64,000 nt of DNA, from positions 67,237 through 131,236 of the forward strand of contig JBBDYG010000063.1 of NCBI GenBank assembly GCA_040901765.1, read 5' to 3'. Below are positions 43,945 through 52,218 of this stretch, piece after piece. Within the stretch, counting starts at the first letter, position 1, and the number at the start of each line of letters is the position of its first letter. The translations under genes were made by a program, and so were the position numbers. Source of the stretch: JBBDYG01 sp040901765. Lineage in GTDB: Bacteria > Planctomycetota > Planctomycetia > Pirellulales > Lacipirellulaceae. Below the pieces are notes generated by a model. It worked only from the letters and a program-made list of their open reading frames with translations. It was not told where the DNA came from and ran no database searches.

Positions 43945-43997
43945 GTAGCCAAGTTTCTCCGAAACTTGATTCGCGAGTTTCGGAGAAACTCGCCTGC
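43945..43997. repeat. Double-hairpin element, AAGTTTC type, GTAG foot
   Basis: GTAG-C, hairpin CAAGTTTC-TCC-GAAACTTG, linker ATTC, hairpin GCGAGTTTC-GGA-GAAACTCGC, ending CTGC (one change from CTAC). A small GGCACG/CGTGCC hairpin lies just before it. Confidence 0.85.
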
Positions 43998-44103
43998 GTG
44001 GGGTAGCCGGTCGGAAGCGACGGCCTGTTCGACCTTCCACGGATTGCTATATACTGAAGAGCAGAATCGGACGGGTTCAACTTTCGCCGTAATTGGGTTA
44101 TCG

Positions 44104-44346
44104 ATGCACGCCGTACAAGCAACTTTTCGCAATGGCCAGCTTGAACTGATGCAGCCGGTCGATTGGCCGGACGGCACTCGGGCGGAGGTGATTCCTCTTA
44201 CTTATACCGCTTCACCATCGAAAGAGTCGGTCGAAGGGCAACGATCGTGGCCCGTGGCCTACTTCGAGCAGACGGCTGGAGCACTGGCTGGGGAGGAATT
44301 CGAGCGGCCGCCCCAGGGTGATCTCCCCATGCGGGATGTCTGGTAA
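44104..44346 (+). CDS. Antitoxin of a VapBC-like module
   Basis: This 80-residue protein begins MHAVQATFRNGQLELMQPVDWPDGTRAEVIPL, the beta-rich N-terminal pattern of small DUF104/AbrB-like antitoxins. It is followed by a flexible C-terminal part expected to bind the toxin. The stop codon overlaps the toxin ATG (TAATG). Such antitoxins usually autoregulate the operon. A TATACT sequence lies about 55 bases upstream, but I could not find a matching -35. Confidence 0.78.
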   Translation: MHAVQATFRNGQLELMQPVDWPDGTRAEVIPLTYTASPSKESVEGQRSWPVAYFEQTAGALAGEEFERPPQGDLPMRDVW

Positions 44347-44753
44347 TGCCATACTTGCTCGACACCAATTCGTGGATTCACTATCTTAAGCATGCAGATA
44401 GCCCGATTCGGTCGCGTCTGGAGAGTCTGCAACCGCACGACGTTGTAAGCTGCTCCATCGTTCGAAGCGAACTGTTGCACGGAGCGGAAAAGTACGGCAA
44501 TCGAGACCAACGCGTTGCGGCAGTGGTTACGACGCTCGCGCCTTTTCAATCCTTTCCATTTGACGACGCTGCTGCAGCGATATTCGCACATATTCGACAT
44601 TCGCTGGAAACGATTGGTCAAACGATTGGTCCGTACGATCTTCAGATCGCTGCGATCTGCTTGCTGCACGGATTGACACTTGTCACGAACAACACCGGTG
44701 AATTCGCTCGTGTGAACGGGCTCGCAATTGAAGACTGGTTGCGGGTGCCGTGA
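44346..44753 (+). CDS. PIN-domain ribonuclease toxin (VapC-like)
   Basis: This 135-residue PIN domain has its acidic residues in place: YLLDTNSWIHYLK (D6), SIVRSELLHGAE (E), GPYDLQIAAICLLHG (D), and TNNTGEFARVNGL as a variant of the TxNxxDF motif. VapC enzymes cleave specific RNAs, often initiator tRNA or 23S rRNA. It overlaps the antitoxin by one base, indicating coupled translation. Confidence 0.92.
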   Translation: MPYLLDTNSWIHYLKHADSPIRSRLESLQPHDVVSCSIVRSELLHGAEKYGNRDQRVAAVVTTLAPFQSFPFDDAAAAIFAHIRHSLETIGQTIGPYDLQIAAICLLHGLTLVTNNTGEFARVNGLAIEDWLRVP

Positions 44754-44841
44754 GTTACGGGTGCGGACCTAGCTAGCTTCGTAACCCTAAGCTGGGAGGT
44801 GGAACGCCGTTGGCGTTCAGATTGTGCGAACGTCTCGGAGC

Positions 44842-45459
44842 TCATGCGACAGGTTTACGGTCCAGGTCCGAGTATGGGTAGTGTCCCGCCTTCTTCAGCT
44901 TTTGGATCAGCTTCGCCCCACCATTCTCGCGTGCGAAGTCCATCTCTGAACGGAATATCTCGATGATCGCAAGCAGCCCAAACTCGGCGGTTTCATCGGA
45001 CGTATGGCGGTAAGCGTCGAAGATGAGGCATTTTCCGCCAACCCGTTCCATGTCTTTGGGGAATTCGCACGTTTCATTTGGATTGAGGGTGGCCTGCGCG
45101 CTGTACGGTGCAATGCATTCCAAAATTGCGCTGATATTGGAATGTGCCCATCCGAAAGGCGTCGATTCATCGTCTGAATCATCGAGGGACAACGGACGCT
45201 TCGTAAACATCACCAACTCGTACAACTCAAAGACAGAATTGGTCGATCCCTCGCCAGGAATTTCGCAAAGCTCCTTCGTCGCCACTGCCGTTCCCGGAAT
45301 GCCATTGGGGAAATAATAGAGATCAAGCCCACCACCAATCGCATAAGGAATGATGGCGTGCATCACAGTGTCGTGCTCTTTCCCAAGACGTTCCTCCATC
45401 ATTGCCGTCTTGCGGTCGAACCATTCTTGGGCGAGTCGTTGTTCTCGGTCTTCATTCAT
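44842..45459 (-). CDS. Suppressor-of-fused (SUFU)-like domain protein
   Basis: This 205-residue protein resembles bacterial SUFU-like proteins, many of which are immunity factors for polymorphic toxins. Visible parts are GGGLDLYYFPNGIPGTAVATKELCEIPGEGSTNSVFELYELVMFTKRP split by short linkers, and a C-terminal LKKAGHYPYSDLDR. No signal peptide. It follows another small gene after 25 bases and may form a pair with it. No toxin gene is adjacent, so an immunity role is only inferred. I start at the ATG at 45459. Confidence 0.65.
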   Translation of the reverse strand: MNEDREQRLAQEWFDRKTAMMEERLGKEHDTVMHAIIPYAIGGGLDLYYFPNGIPGTAVATKELCEIPGEGSTNSVFELYELVMFTKRPLSLDDSDDESTPFGWAHSNISAILECIAPYSAQATLNPNETCEFPKDMERVGGKCLIFDAYRHTSDETAEFGLLAIIEIFRSEMDFARENGGAKLIQKLKKAGHYPYSDLDRKPVA

Positions 45460-45484
45460 CGTGCGGCTCTTTCGGCCCTGAGAG

Positions 45485-45958
45485 CTAATCCACGGGCTCA
45501 TATGGTACGAGCCTCTTTAGCCTTTCAGGCATCTTTTGCACAGGGGGAGCCTTTAACTCGCCGTAGCTCGATATAAATGGCAGGTTGGGATCCCAATAGT
45601 GAATGAAGAACGCGACGCGGAAATCTTTAACATCAGGCGGATGCGGCCACTGAGCGTCAAGTCGATATTCGCCATCAACCGACAGATAAGTTTCGCACCA
45701 CGCGACTTGCCAATTATCATACGATAAACCCGGCCGCGGCTGTGCGAAATCCGCCGCTTTGAACTTCCCATCACGGTTCCTAACCAAAGTCTCGACCAGC
45801 ACAGTAGAGCCCAACTGTAGCCGGCATTCGGTTTCGGCAGCTTGTCTGTCACTTCCCGTAAGGTGTGAGCCGTACAAAATATTGGTCTGCACTTTCAGAA
45901 CCTCGTCACAAACCTTGATCGGATACACCCCGAGGACTTCAATCGTCGGCACGGACAT
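45485..45958 (-). CDS. Hypothetical protein paired with the SUFU-like gene
   Basis: I do not recognise this 157-residue soluble protein. It begins MSVPTIEVLGVYPIKV and contains QLGSTVLVETLVRNRDGKF and AFFIHYWDPNLPFISSYGEL. The next gene (SUFU-like) starts 25 bases after its stop, and ispG ends five bases before its start region, so all three may be read together. Composition is less GC-rich than its neighbours, which fits accessory genes. Confidence 0.65.
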   Translation of the reverse strand: MSVPTIEVLGVYPIKVCDEVLKVQTNILYGSHLTGSDRQAAETECRLQLGSTVLVETLVRNRDGKFKAADFAQPRPGLSYDNWQVAWCETYLSVDGEYRLDAQWPHPPDVKDFRVAFFIHYWDPNLPFISSYGELKAPPVQKMPERLKRLVPYEPVD

Positions 45959-45963
45959 AGGCT

Positions 45964-47106
45964 TTACTCCGCGCGCTGCTCAATCAACTTGTCCAACTCC
46001 ACCCTCAGCCTCCCCAAAATCTCATCATAAGCAAACTGCCCCAGCTCTTCGCTGCGGCGTTTTAGGTTGACGTAGTTGGGGCCGCACCAGAGGCCGAGGT
46101 CGGCGTCGTCGGTTTCGCCGGGGCCGTTGACGCGGCAGCCCATGACGGCGATCGTGAGCTTGTGTTCACGAGCGTAGGCGGTCATCTCTTTCACTTGTTG
46201 GGCCAGTTCGACGAACGCCTCGTTCTCGACGCGGCTGCAACTGGGGCAACTGATGATGTTGAGCGTGCTGAGGCCGTAGTCGACGACCGAGCGGACGCGG
46301 CCGGCGGCGATGTCTTCGAGAATCTGCCGGCCGGCGGCGATCTCTTCCGGTTTGCGATCGTTGGGAACCGTGAGCGAGACGCGGATTGTGTCGCCGATGC
46401 CGCGGCTCAGAAGCTGCTCGAATGCGATGCGGGTCTTGATGATCCCCTCGGGGGGCAGGCCCGCTTCGGTGACGCCGAGGTGGAGCGGCACGTCGGGCCG
46501 GGACTCGGCGAAGCGGCGGTTCACCTCGATCACCTTCGCTGGGTCGCTGTCTTTGAGCGACACGCAGTAGCGGGTGAAGTCCAGCTCGTCGAGCAACCGG
46601 CAATGGTCCAGCGCGCTCGCGAGCATCGGCGAGATCGAGTCGTCCGCGCCGAACTGTTCCTTCTGGGCCGGATCGACGCTGCCGCAGTTAACGCCGATGC
46701 GGATGGCGCAGTCGTTGTCGCGAGCGATATCGACCAGATACTGCACCTTCTCCTGCCAGGGTTTGTGCTTCTCGTGATGATAGAGATGCCCGGGATTGTA
46801 GCGAAGCTTGTCGACGTGCGGCGCAACACGCTCGGCAAGGCGGTAGTTCTCTTGCAGGTCGATCGCAAGATTGGCCACGGTTTGCCGGCGGATTTCGACG
46901 AGCGCGTCGGCGTCCTTCGTGCTGTCGACGGCGATGCGAACTACATCGGCTCCGACGGCGTGAAGCGCGTTGGCCTGCGCGACGGTGGCGTCGATGTTCT
47001 GCGTACTGGTCGCCGTCATGCTCTGCACCGCGACCCTGTGGCCAGCGCCAATCGTGGCGGTGCCGATGCGGACAGCGCGGGTGGGATTGCGTTGGTTTAT
47101 TGTCAT
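45964..47106 (-). CDS. ispG: 4-hydroxy-3-methylbut-2-en-1-yl diphosphate synthase IspG (GcpE)
   Basis: IspG is a 4Fe-4S enzyme of the MEP isoprenoid pathway that reduces MEcPP to HMBPP. The 380-residue protein carries VAVQSMTATST, DVVRIAVDSTKDADAL, LRYNPGHL and RIGVNCGSVD, and the C-terminal cluster region CPSCSR followed by MGCRVNGPGETDDADLG, with the three cysteines and glutamate ligand expected for the iron-sulfur cluster. Length fits the short bacterial form. The gene is read towards the SUFU-like pair. Confidence 0.95.
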   Translation of the reverse strand: MTINQRNPTRAVRIGTATIGAGHRVAVQSMTATSTQNIDATVAQANALHAVGADVVRIAVDSTKDADALVEIRRQTVANLAIDLQENYRLAERVAPHVDKLRYNPGHLYHHEKHKPWQEKVQYLVDIARDNDCAIRIGVNCGSVDPAQKEQFGADDSISPMLASALDHCRLLDELDFTRYCVSLKDSDPAKVIEVNRRFAESRPDVPLHLGVTEAGLPPEGIIKTRIAFEQLLSRGIGDTIRVSLTVPNDRKPEEIAAGRQILEDIAAGRVRSVVDYGLSTLNIISCPSCSRVENEAFVELAQQVKEMTAYAREHKLTIAVMGCRVNGPGETDDADLGLWCGPNYVNLKRRSEELGQFAYDEILGRLRVELDKLIEQRAE

Positions 47107-47113
47107 TAAGAAG

Positions 47114-47190
47114 GAACCGCTAATGGACGCTAATAGGCGCTAATGAAGAAGACTAATTATTAGCGTTCCATTAGCGTCTATTAGCGGTTC
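47114..47190. repeat. Simple-word hairpin (GAACCGCTAATGGACGC type)
   Basis: Arms of about 31 bases built from ACGCTAAT/GGCGCTAAT words pair almost perfectly around a short AT-rich loop. It lies between ispG and the YggS-type gene. A related but longer element is at 47968. Confidence 0.88.
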
Positions 47191-47212
47191 TCCTCATTCT
47201 AACCGCAATGGG

Positions 47213-47923
47213 TCACTCGGTCTTCACACCTTCCCAGAGAGCGGTGCCGATGCGGACTATGGTGGCACCTTCTTGGATGGCTACTTCGAAATCGCTGGTC
47301 ATTCCCATGGACAGTTCTGTAAGATGGACACCGGCGGGAGCGCTGCGGGCCAACTGGTCGCGAAGGTCGCGCAGCGCCGCAAAGGATTTAGCGGCGGCAG
47401 CAACCCCTCCTTCGAGCGGGGCCATCGTCATGAGGCCCTGGACGATAACGTTAGGATACTTCGACAGAACGTCAACAAGCTGCCGGGCGGCATCGGCCGT
47501 TAGCCCATGCTTCGCGGTTTCGCCGGAGGTGTTGATTTCCAGGAGTGCGCGGACCGGCTCGGAGCGTAAGGCTGCGGCTTCATCGACGGCGGCGAGGAGG
47601 CGCTCGCTGTCGATCGAGTGGATCATTTTCACGAGCGGCACGGTGCGGGCGACTTTGTTCCGCTGCAGGTGGCCGATCAGGTGCCAGTGGACCGGCGCGA
47701 GGCGTTGGTCGTCGGCCTTGTGCCAGAGTTCCTGCGGCCGGCTTTCACCCAGGTCGAGACAGCCGAGCGCCGCGAGCGCGAGGGCTTCGTCGGCACCGAC
47801 ATACTTCGTGACGGCCACCAGCGTAATGTCGCGCGGCGACCGCCCGGCTTGCTCCGCCGCCCGCGCAATCCGCTCCCGCACCAGCCGCAGGTTATGGGCG
47901 ATTTTGGTGTGGTTATCGTTCAT
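47213..47923 (-). CDS. YggS/PLPBP-family pyridoxal-phosphate-binding protein
   Basis: This 236-residue protein is of the YggS/PROSC type that helps PLP homeostasis. It has DITLVAVTKYVGADEALALAALG with the PLP lysine (TKY), LGESRPQEL, HLIGHLQRNKV, HSIDS, and LSMGMTSDFEVAIQEGATIVRIGTALWG-like C-terminal phosphate-binding residues. No enzymatic activity is known for the family. I start at the ATG at 47923. Confidence 0.93.
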   Translation of the reverse strand: MNDNHTKIAHNLRLVRERIARAAEQAGRSPRDITLVAVTKYVGADEALALAALGCLDLGESRPQELWHKADDQRLAPVHWHLIGHLQRNKVARTVPLVKMIHSIDSERLLAAVDEAAALRSEPVRALLEINTSGETAKHGLTADAARQLVDVLSKYPNVIVQGLMTMAPLEGGVAAAAKSFAALRDLRDQLARSAPAGVHLTELSMGMTSDFEVAIQEGATIVRIGTALWEGVKTE

Positions 47924-47967
47924 GGCAGTCCATTTTAGCCACGGATGAAACACGGAAGAAGAATTGC

Positions 47968-48158
47968 AACCGCTGATTGACGCTAATGGGCGCTAATAAA
48001 AACGAATATTAACCACGACGGCACGACGAGCACGACGAAGGTAGAGTGCTCCAATGCAACCAAATGCTTCGCACCGCAAGCTGTTCTTTGTGTCCTTTGT
48101 GCCTTAGTGGTTCACTTCTTTCCTCATTAGCGCCAATTAGCGATCCTTAGCGGTTTCA
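47968..48158. repeat. Nested simple-word hairpins (outer CGCTAAT, inner ACGACG words)
   Basis: The outer arms (ACCGCTGATTGACGCTAATG at the left, its near complement ending CTTAGCGGTTT at the right) enclose an inner pair: AACCACGACGGCACGACG opposite CTTTGTGTCCTTTGTGCC...AGTGGTT. It fills the gap between the YggS-type gene and the next gene. No coding sequence. Confidence 0.8.
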
Positions 48159-48171
48159 ATTGAATTCCGTT

Positions 48172-50052
48172 TCACGCTTCGATCTCAAAATATTCTTTGA
48201 CGGCGCCGTCTTTTTGGAAGCGGCCGATGAGACATTCTTGGGAGATGTTTTGGCCCAGCGCGGTGCGGTTGGCGCACGGGCCGAGCGAGCGGTAGACGAA
48301 CCATTGATCTTTGCCGGACTGGATGCGGTAGGCGACCGCCACGTCGGGACCGATCAGCTTGAGCGATTCGCCAACTGTTAACTGCCGCCAGGTGCGGTCT
48401 GCCTTGATTCGTTTCGGGGAAAGGTCGAACCAGAGCGGCGCGCAAAGGTTAACGCCGCGGCGTTTCTGGTCGAGCGTGAGCTTCATCGCGCGGACGTGCA
48501 TCTCGCCAACGCGCGGATCGGTGCGCCACTCGGGAAGCGCCAGGGGCATTACGGCGGCGAGCGGCTTCTTGCCGACGACCAGGGCATCGCGGGTATCAAG
48601 CTCGTCTCGAATGGCAATACCGGCGGCGAGCGGAAGTTGCGAAATTAGCTGCAGCGGAACCGGCTCGCCGCGGCGCGACAGCAGAATGTCGGCAAGGTAG
48701 AGCGCTTGATCATGTCGCGGCAGGACGATTTGGCGTTCGAGCCGCGCGCCGCCTGCGAGGTCGATGGCCAGTTCCAAATAGTGGCAATCCTTGTCTGTGT
48801 ACCAGCACAGTTCTTCCCAGTTGCCTGCGGGTGCCAGCGGCTGGTCATCCACTAAAGCGGTGGTTTCCCAGACGCCCGAGAAGAGGAGTTGGCCGGACGC
48901 TTCGACTTCGATGCGAAGCTGAGCGCCTTGGTAGCTGACGGTGACGCGCGGCGAAGTGCGGTCCCAACCCGCGGCGAGCACGGTGATGCCGCTCCACTCG
49001 GAATTCACCGCCGGCTCGGGCGGCTTCGCGCTGAAGCGCTTCGCCGATGAAGCATCGCCGATCTTGCGTTGAGACGCGGCAGCGCGATCCGAAACGTCGC
49101 CGGCCAGGCGTAACATTGTTGTGAGCATCGCCGGGGACCATGCTTCGCGTGGGGCATCGCTCAGTGCGAGCGATCCGTCGCTGCGCGTAAGACGCAGCGC
49201 TTGGCGCACGAACCACTCGAACTGAAGCTCCGCCTGTTTGTTCCAGCAGCCCCCTTTCAGCTTCTCGCCGATTGCGCGCGAGCGCGTCCAGCAAGCGGCG
49301 AGCAGCGGCAGCGCGGGCCACGTCCAACCGGCGGGTAGGCCTTCGCCATCGGTGAGCGCCTCCAGCCCGTGACCGAGCACTTTGAGAGCCGGCTTGCGCA
49401 GCGCCGCGAGCGGTCGCACTTCAGGGAACAGATACGCCAGCGCCAGTGGCAATTCACCTGTCAGCAAGTGCGATCGCAAAACATTCTCTGGTTGTTCAGA
49501 TGGTTGCTGGTCGCGGGCTTCCGCGGCGATGCTCGCAAGCTGCTCGACGAGCCGCCACCAAATTCCCGCTTCGAGCAGCTCTGTGAGTTTTGGCAGTAAG
49601 TGTGCCCAACAGAGGCATTCCAGCGCGAAGCCGACATCGACTTCGTGCGAGTTGGCGAAGTCGAGCCAGCCTGTGACGCGCTCGTGTACTAGTGCGGCGG
49701 GTTTCTTGACGGCGAGGCAATCCTGGAGCGACTGGCGCCATTCCGCGAAGCCGCCGGTAGGGTCATTCGGTGCAAGCCCCCAGACCAGCGGCTGGAGGTC
49801 GTGGCACAAGGTCGCCACCGGCGCGGGTGTCTTGCGACGCGCCAGGAATTCGGTCCAGGCGAGCCAACCGTCGCCCAGCGGGTCGCGCTTCCACGCGCGG
49901 TGTAGCTTGGCTGGCGCGGATCGACGCCAGATTTCGTCAGCGGTCCGCTCCACCAACGGTACGTTGGCCGCCGCTGGACGTGCAGCGGAACGCTTCACTT
50001 TAGAGTTCTGTTCTATCGCCAAGTCGCCGTTACGGATAATAATAGTGGACAT
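48172..50052 (-). CDS. Large conserved hypothetical protein
   Basis: This 626-residue protein has no signal peptide and no motif I can assign. The N-terminal 330 residues are helical and tryptophan-rich (DPLGDGWLAWTEFLARR, CLCWAHLLPKLTELLEAGIWW). The C-terminal 280 residues are strand-rich (ITVLAAGWDRTSPRVTVSYQG, ELAIDLAGGARLERQIVLP). A helical toroid followed by a beta sandwich recalls heparinase/lyase-type architectures, but this is only a resemblance. It resembles planctomycete-specific hypotheticals. It diverges from the lipoprotein gene at 50138. Confidence 0.72.
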   Translation of the reverse strand: MSTIIIRNGDLAIEQNSKVKRSAARPAAANVPLVERTADEIWRRSAPAKLHRAWKRDPLGDGWLAWTEFLARRKTPAPVATLCHDLQPLVWGLAPNDPTGGFAEWRQSLQDCLAVKKPAALVHERVTGWLDFANSHEVDVGFALECLCWAHLLPKLTELLEAGIWWRLVEQLASIAAEARDQQPSEQPENVLRSHLLTGELPLALAYLFPEVRPLAALRKPALKVLGHGLEALTDGEGLPAGWTWPALPLLAACWTRSRAIGEKLKGGCWNKQAELQFEWFVRQALRLTRSDGSLALSDAPREAWSPAMLTTMLRLAGDVSDRAAASQRKIGDASSAKRFSAKPPEPAVNSEWSGITVLAAGWDRTSPRVTVSYQGAQLRIEVEASGQLLFSGVWETTALVDDQPLAPAGNWEELCWYTDKDCHYLELAIDLAGGARLERQIVLPRHDQALYLADILLSRRGEPVPLQLISQLPLAAGIAIRDELDTRDALVVGKKPLAAVMPLALPEWRTDPRVGEMHVRAMKLTLDQKRRGVNLCAPLWFDLSPKRIKADRTWRQLTVGESLKLIGPDVAVAYRIQSGKDQWFVYRSLGPCANRTALGQNISQECLIGRFQKDGAVKEYFEIEA

Positions 50053-50137
50053 CGTTGATGCTGTTGCTCATCCGGTCCGGCATTTGGTGCCGGCCTGCGA
50101 GCCGTGTCTCCATCACTCAGCTTGATTCGGGGGTACC

Positions 50138-51145
50138 ATGAAGGGAATGGCATCTTACCGTCGGCCGCAAGGTTGTCCTAGACGCCCGAGTTTCCGGGGA
50201 GTTGCATCGCTTAGGGCGGCTTGTTTTCTGGCCGTTATCGCCAGCGTCAACGGTTGCGGGGATTCCACGCCCGAGGTTGCAGAGAGACCTGCCGTCGCGA
50301 AGCCGTTGCCTCCCGAGCCGGCGAAGGTGGAAGAGTCTTCCGAAGTTGTGCAATCGCCGGCGGCGATTCCCGCGAAGACGCAAGCGGAGGAATTGGGCGT
50401 AAGCGATGCGACGCCGGAGGACGAAGCGATTGATCCACCCGAGCCGAGCGCGGAACCCGAGCAGCCCGTCGAAGCGGAGGAGCCGAAATTAATCGAGCCG
50501 GTGCCGCTGCCGGCGCCGGAGAATGCGACGCGGCTGATCCCCACGGAAGAGGTGTGGATCAACCGCGAAGAGAAAAAGGTTTACGTCGGCGGGCAGGTCG
50601 CGCTACGGCGCGGGATGCTGGAAATGTTCGCTTGCCCCAAGGGCACGAAGGAACATGAATCGGTCGTCGCGGTGAACTCCCTGGCGGCCACCGTTCATGC
50701 CGCGCTGCTGGCCGTCGGCGCGGTGCCGGGCACGCCGGTGTCGTATGACCCCGAGTACAAACCGCCGACCGGCACGGAGATCGACATCACGATTGAATGG
50801 AAAGACCCCGAGGACAAATGGCATTCCGCCAACGCCCGCGAGTGGGTGCGCAACGTTCGCACGGGAAAGGAACTGGATGTGCCGTGGGTCTTCGCGGGCA
50901 GCGGGTTTTACGTGGAAGAAGAGACCGGCAAGCAGCACTACCTCGCTGAGTCGGGCGACTTGATCTGCGTCTCGAATTTCGGCTCGGCGACGCTCGATCT
51001 GCCGGTGGAAAGCTCGCAAGCGGCGGCGGGGCTGCTGTTTGAGGCGTTCACCGAACGGGTGCCGGCGCTGGGGACGCCCGTGCGGCTGGTGCTGTCCCCC
51101 CAATTGCAAGAAGACAATGGCACGGGCGCTACGAGTTCGCCATAA
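50138..51145 (+). CDS. YdjY-domain lipoprotein
   Basis: This 335-residue protein has a hydrophobic leader ending in a lipobox-like VNGC (C40), then a Pro/Glu-rich spacer to about residue 125. The YdjY-like domain follows (EEVWINREEKKVYVGGQVALRRGMLEMFACPKGTKEHESVVAV split over its first strands, later WVRNVRTGKELDVPWVFAGSGFY). YdjY domains occur in planctomycete secreted proteins; function unknown. Its last 17 bases overlap the convergent LuxR-type gene. Confidence 0.8.
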   Translation: MKGMASYRRPQGCPRRPSFRGVASLRAACFLAVIASVNGCGDSTPEVAERPAVAKPLPPEPAKVEESSEVVQSPAAIPAKTQAEELGVSDATPEDEAIDPPEPSAEPEQPVEAEEPKLIEPVPLPAPENATRLIPTEEVWINREEKKVYVGGQVALRRGMLEMFACPKGTKEHESVVAVNSLAATVHAALLAVGAVPGTPVSYDPEYKPPTGTEIDITIEWKDPEDKWHSANAREWVRNVRTGKELDVPWVFAGSGFYVEEETGKQHYLAESGDLICVSNFGSATLDLPVESSQAAAGLLFEAFTERVPALGTPVRLVLSPQLQEDNGTGATSSP

Positions 51146-51941
51146 CATCGAGCGGAAAGCCGACGAATCGTGCCATCAGCTCAGCACGGCTGTTGACGGC
51201 GAGGTGGCGATAGACGGCCTTGACGTATTGGTGCGTCGTGTCGCGCGTGAGACCGAGCCGCAACGCGACTTGCTGCTCTGAGTCGCCTTCCAACAGACCT
51301 GCAAGCACTTCGCGCAGGCGCGGCGAAAGACGGGAGACTGGATCGCAACCAGGCGGCGCCAAGTCGGTTGCAAGGTGCTGCGCAAGTTCAGTATGAAACA
51401 GATGCAACAGTCGGCGGTCGCGCGCGGTGAATCGTCGTTCGCCGGGCGGCCGAAACAGCGCGATCGCGTGCGCCTGCCCGTCGGCTACTAATACAACCGA
51501 CATCAGCCCGTCGTCTACGCCGGAGGGGCGAAGGTACTCGCAAAACGCGGCGCTTGCATACCATGCTCGATCGTCGGCAAGCTGCCGCCGGCTGCGGGTA
51601 AGCGATTTCACGCCAGCAGGAAGAGTTGCCAGTTGAGAACCAAAACGCGTGATCGCCGGATCACTTAAATGCATCCAGTCGCGCATGTACTGCCGGAAGA
51701 TTCCTCGCTCGCGCGGGCCGTCCCAGCCGACATCGAGCACCGGCAACGGCTGAGCACTTGCAAAGTTATCGTGCATGCCGGTCGGCCCGCCCATGGCGAC
51801 CTGGCCGCCGGTGAGCCGTAACAGCTCGGTGAGCATGTGCCGTCGCCAGAGGTTGGAATCGATCCCCAGCTCGCGGCACTCTCCGATTAGTCGAAATACC
51901 GCCCGCACTTCGGACAGCCGCAGTCGCTCTGATTGGGCCAT
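51129..51941 (-). CDS. LuxR-type transcriptional regulator
   Basis: This 270-residue protein has a C-terminal LuxR helix-turn-helix at about residues 200-262 (SRLSPRLREVLAGLLEGDSEQQVALRLGL, then THQYVKAVYRHLAVNSRAELMARF). The N-terminal 190 residues form an unassigned sensory part without receiver or autoinducer-binding hallmarks. No kinase partner is nearby. A perfect 14-base palindrome lies 37 bases upstream of the start and could be its own operator. It diverges from the giant secreted-protein gene. Confidence 0.88.
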   Translation of the reverse strand: MAQSERLRLSEVRAVFRLIGECRELGIDSNLWRRHMLTELLRLTGGQVAMGGPTGMHDNFASAQPLPVLDVGWDGPRERGIFRQYMRDWMHLSDPAITRFGSQLATLPAGVKSLTRSRRQLADDRAWYASAAFCEYLRPSGVDDGLMSVVLVADGQAHAIALFRPPGERRFTARDRRLLHLFHTELAQHLATDLAPPGCDPVSRLSPRLREVLAGLLEGDSEQQVALRLGLTRDTTHQYVKAVYRHLAVNSRAELMARFVGFPLDVMANS

Positions 51942-51977
51942 GACGTACCTCGTATGATGCTGCCGTCGATCCCACCA

Positions 51978-51991
51978 CTCCTATTTAGGAG
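51978..51991. promoter_or_regulatory. Palindrome CTCCTATTTAGGAG between divergent genes
   Basis: The palindrome (6-base arms, TT centre) lies 37 bases upstream of the LuxR-type gene and 227 bases upstream of the large secreted-protein gene. It is a candidate operator. The rest of the 277-base gap holds no gene. Confidence 0.4.
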
Positions 51992-52218
51992 GGTTGTTCC
52001 GCTCCTGCAGAGTGTTCACTTTGCACTAATTATGGCCCAACGGCCGAACGGTTGGAATCACCAAAATCTCCACGTTCTTGGCAGCCGCTACTAAATGCGC
52101 GGGGCCTTCGCCTCCCCAGGCGAACGGCGTGATATCTTGATCGCAGTGAAAGGAACGACGGATAATGCGTGTCAACGGCTTTTCTGGTCGCTTCTCCGAT
52201 TAAGGGAGTAACCTCAAC

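Noticed and set aside
46162..47109. A 315-codon open frame on the plus strand opposite ispG
   Set aside because: It is the antisense shadow of ispG, whose frame is fully supported by family motifs; the translated text has no family character.
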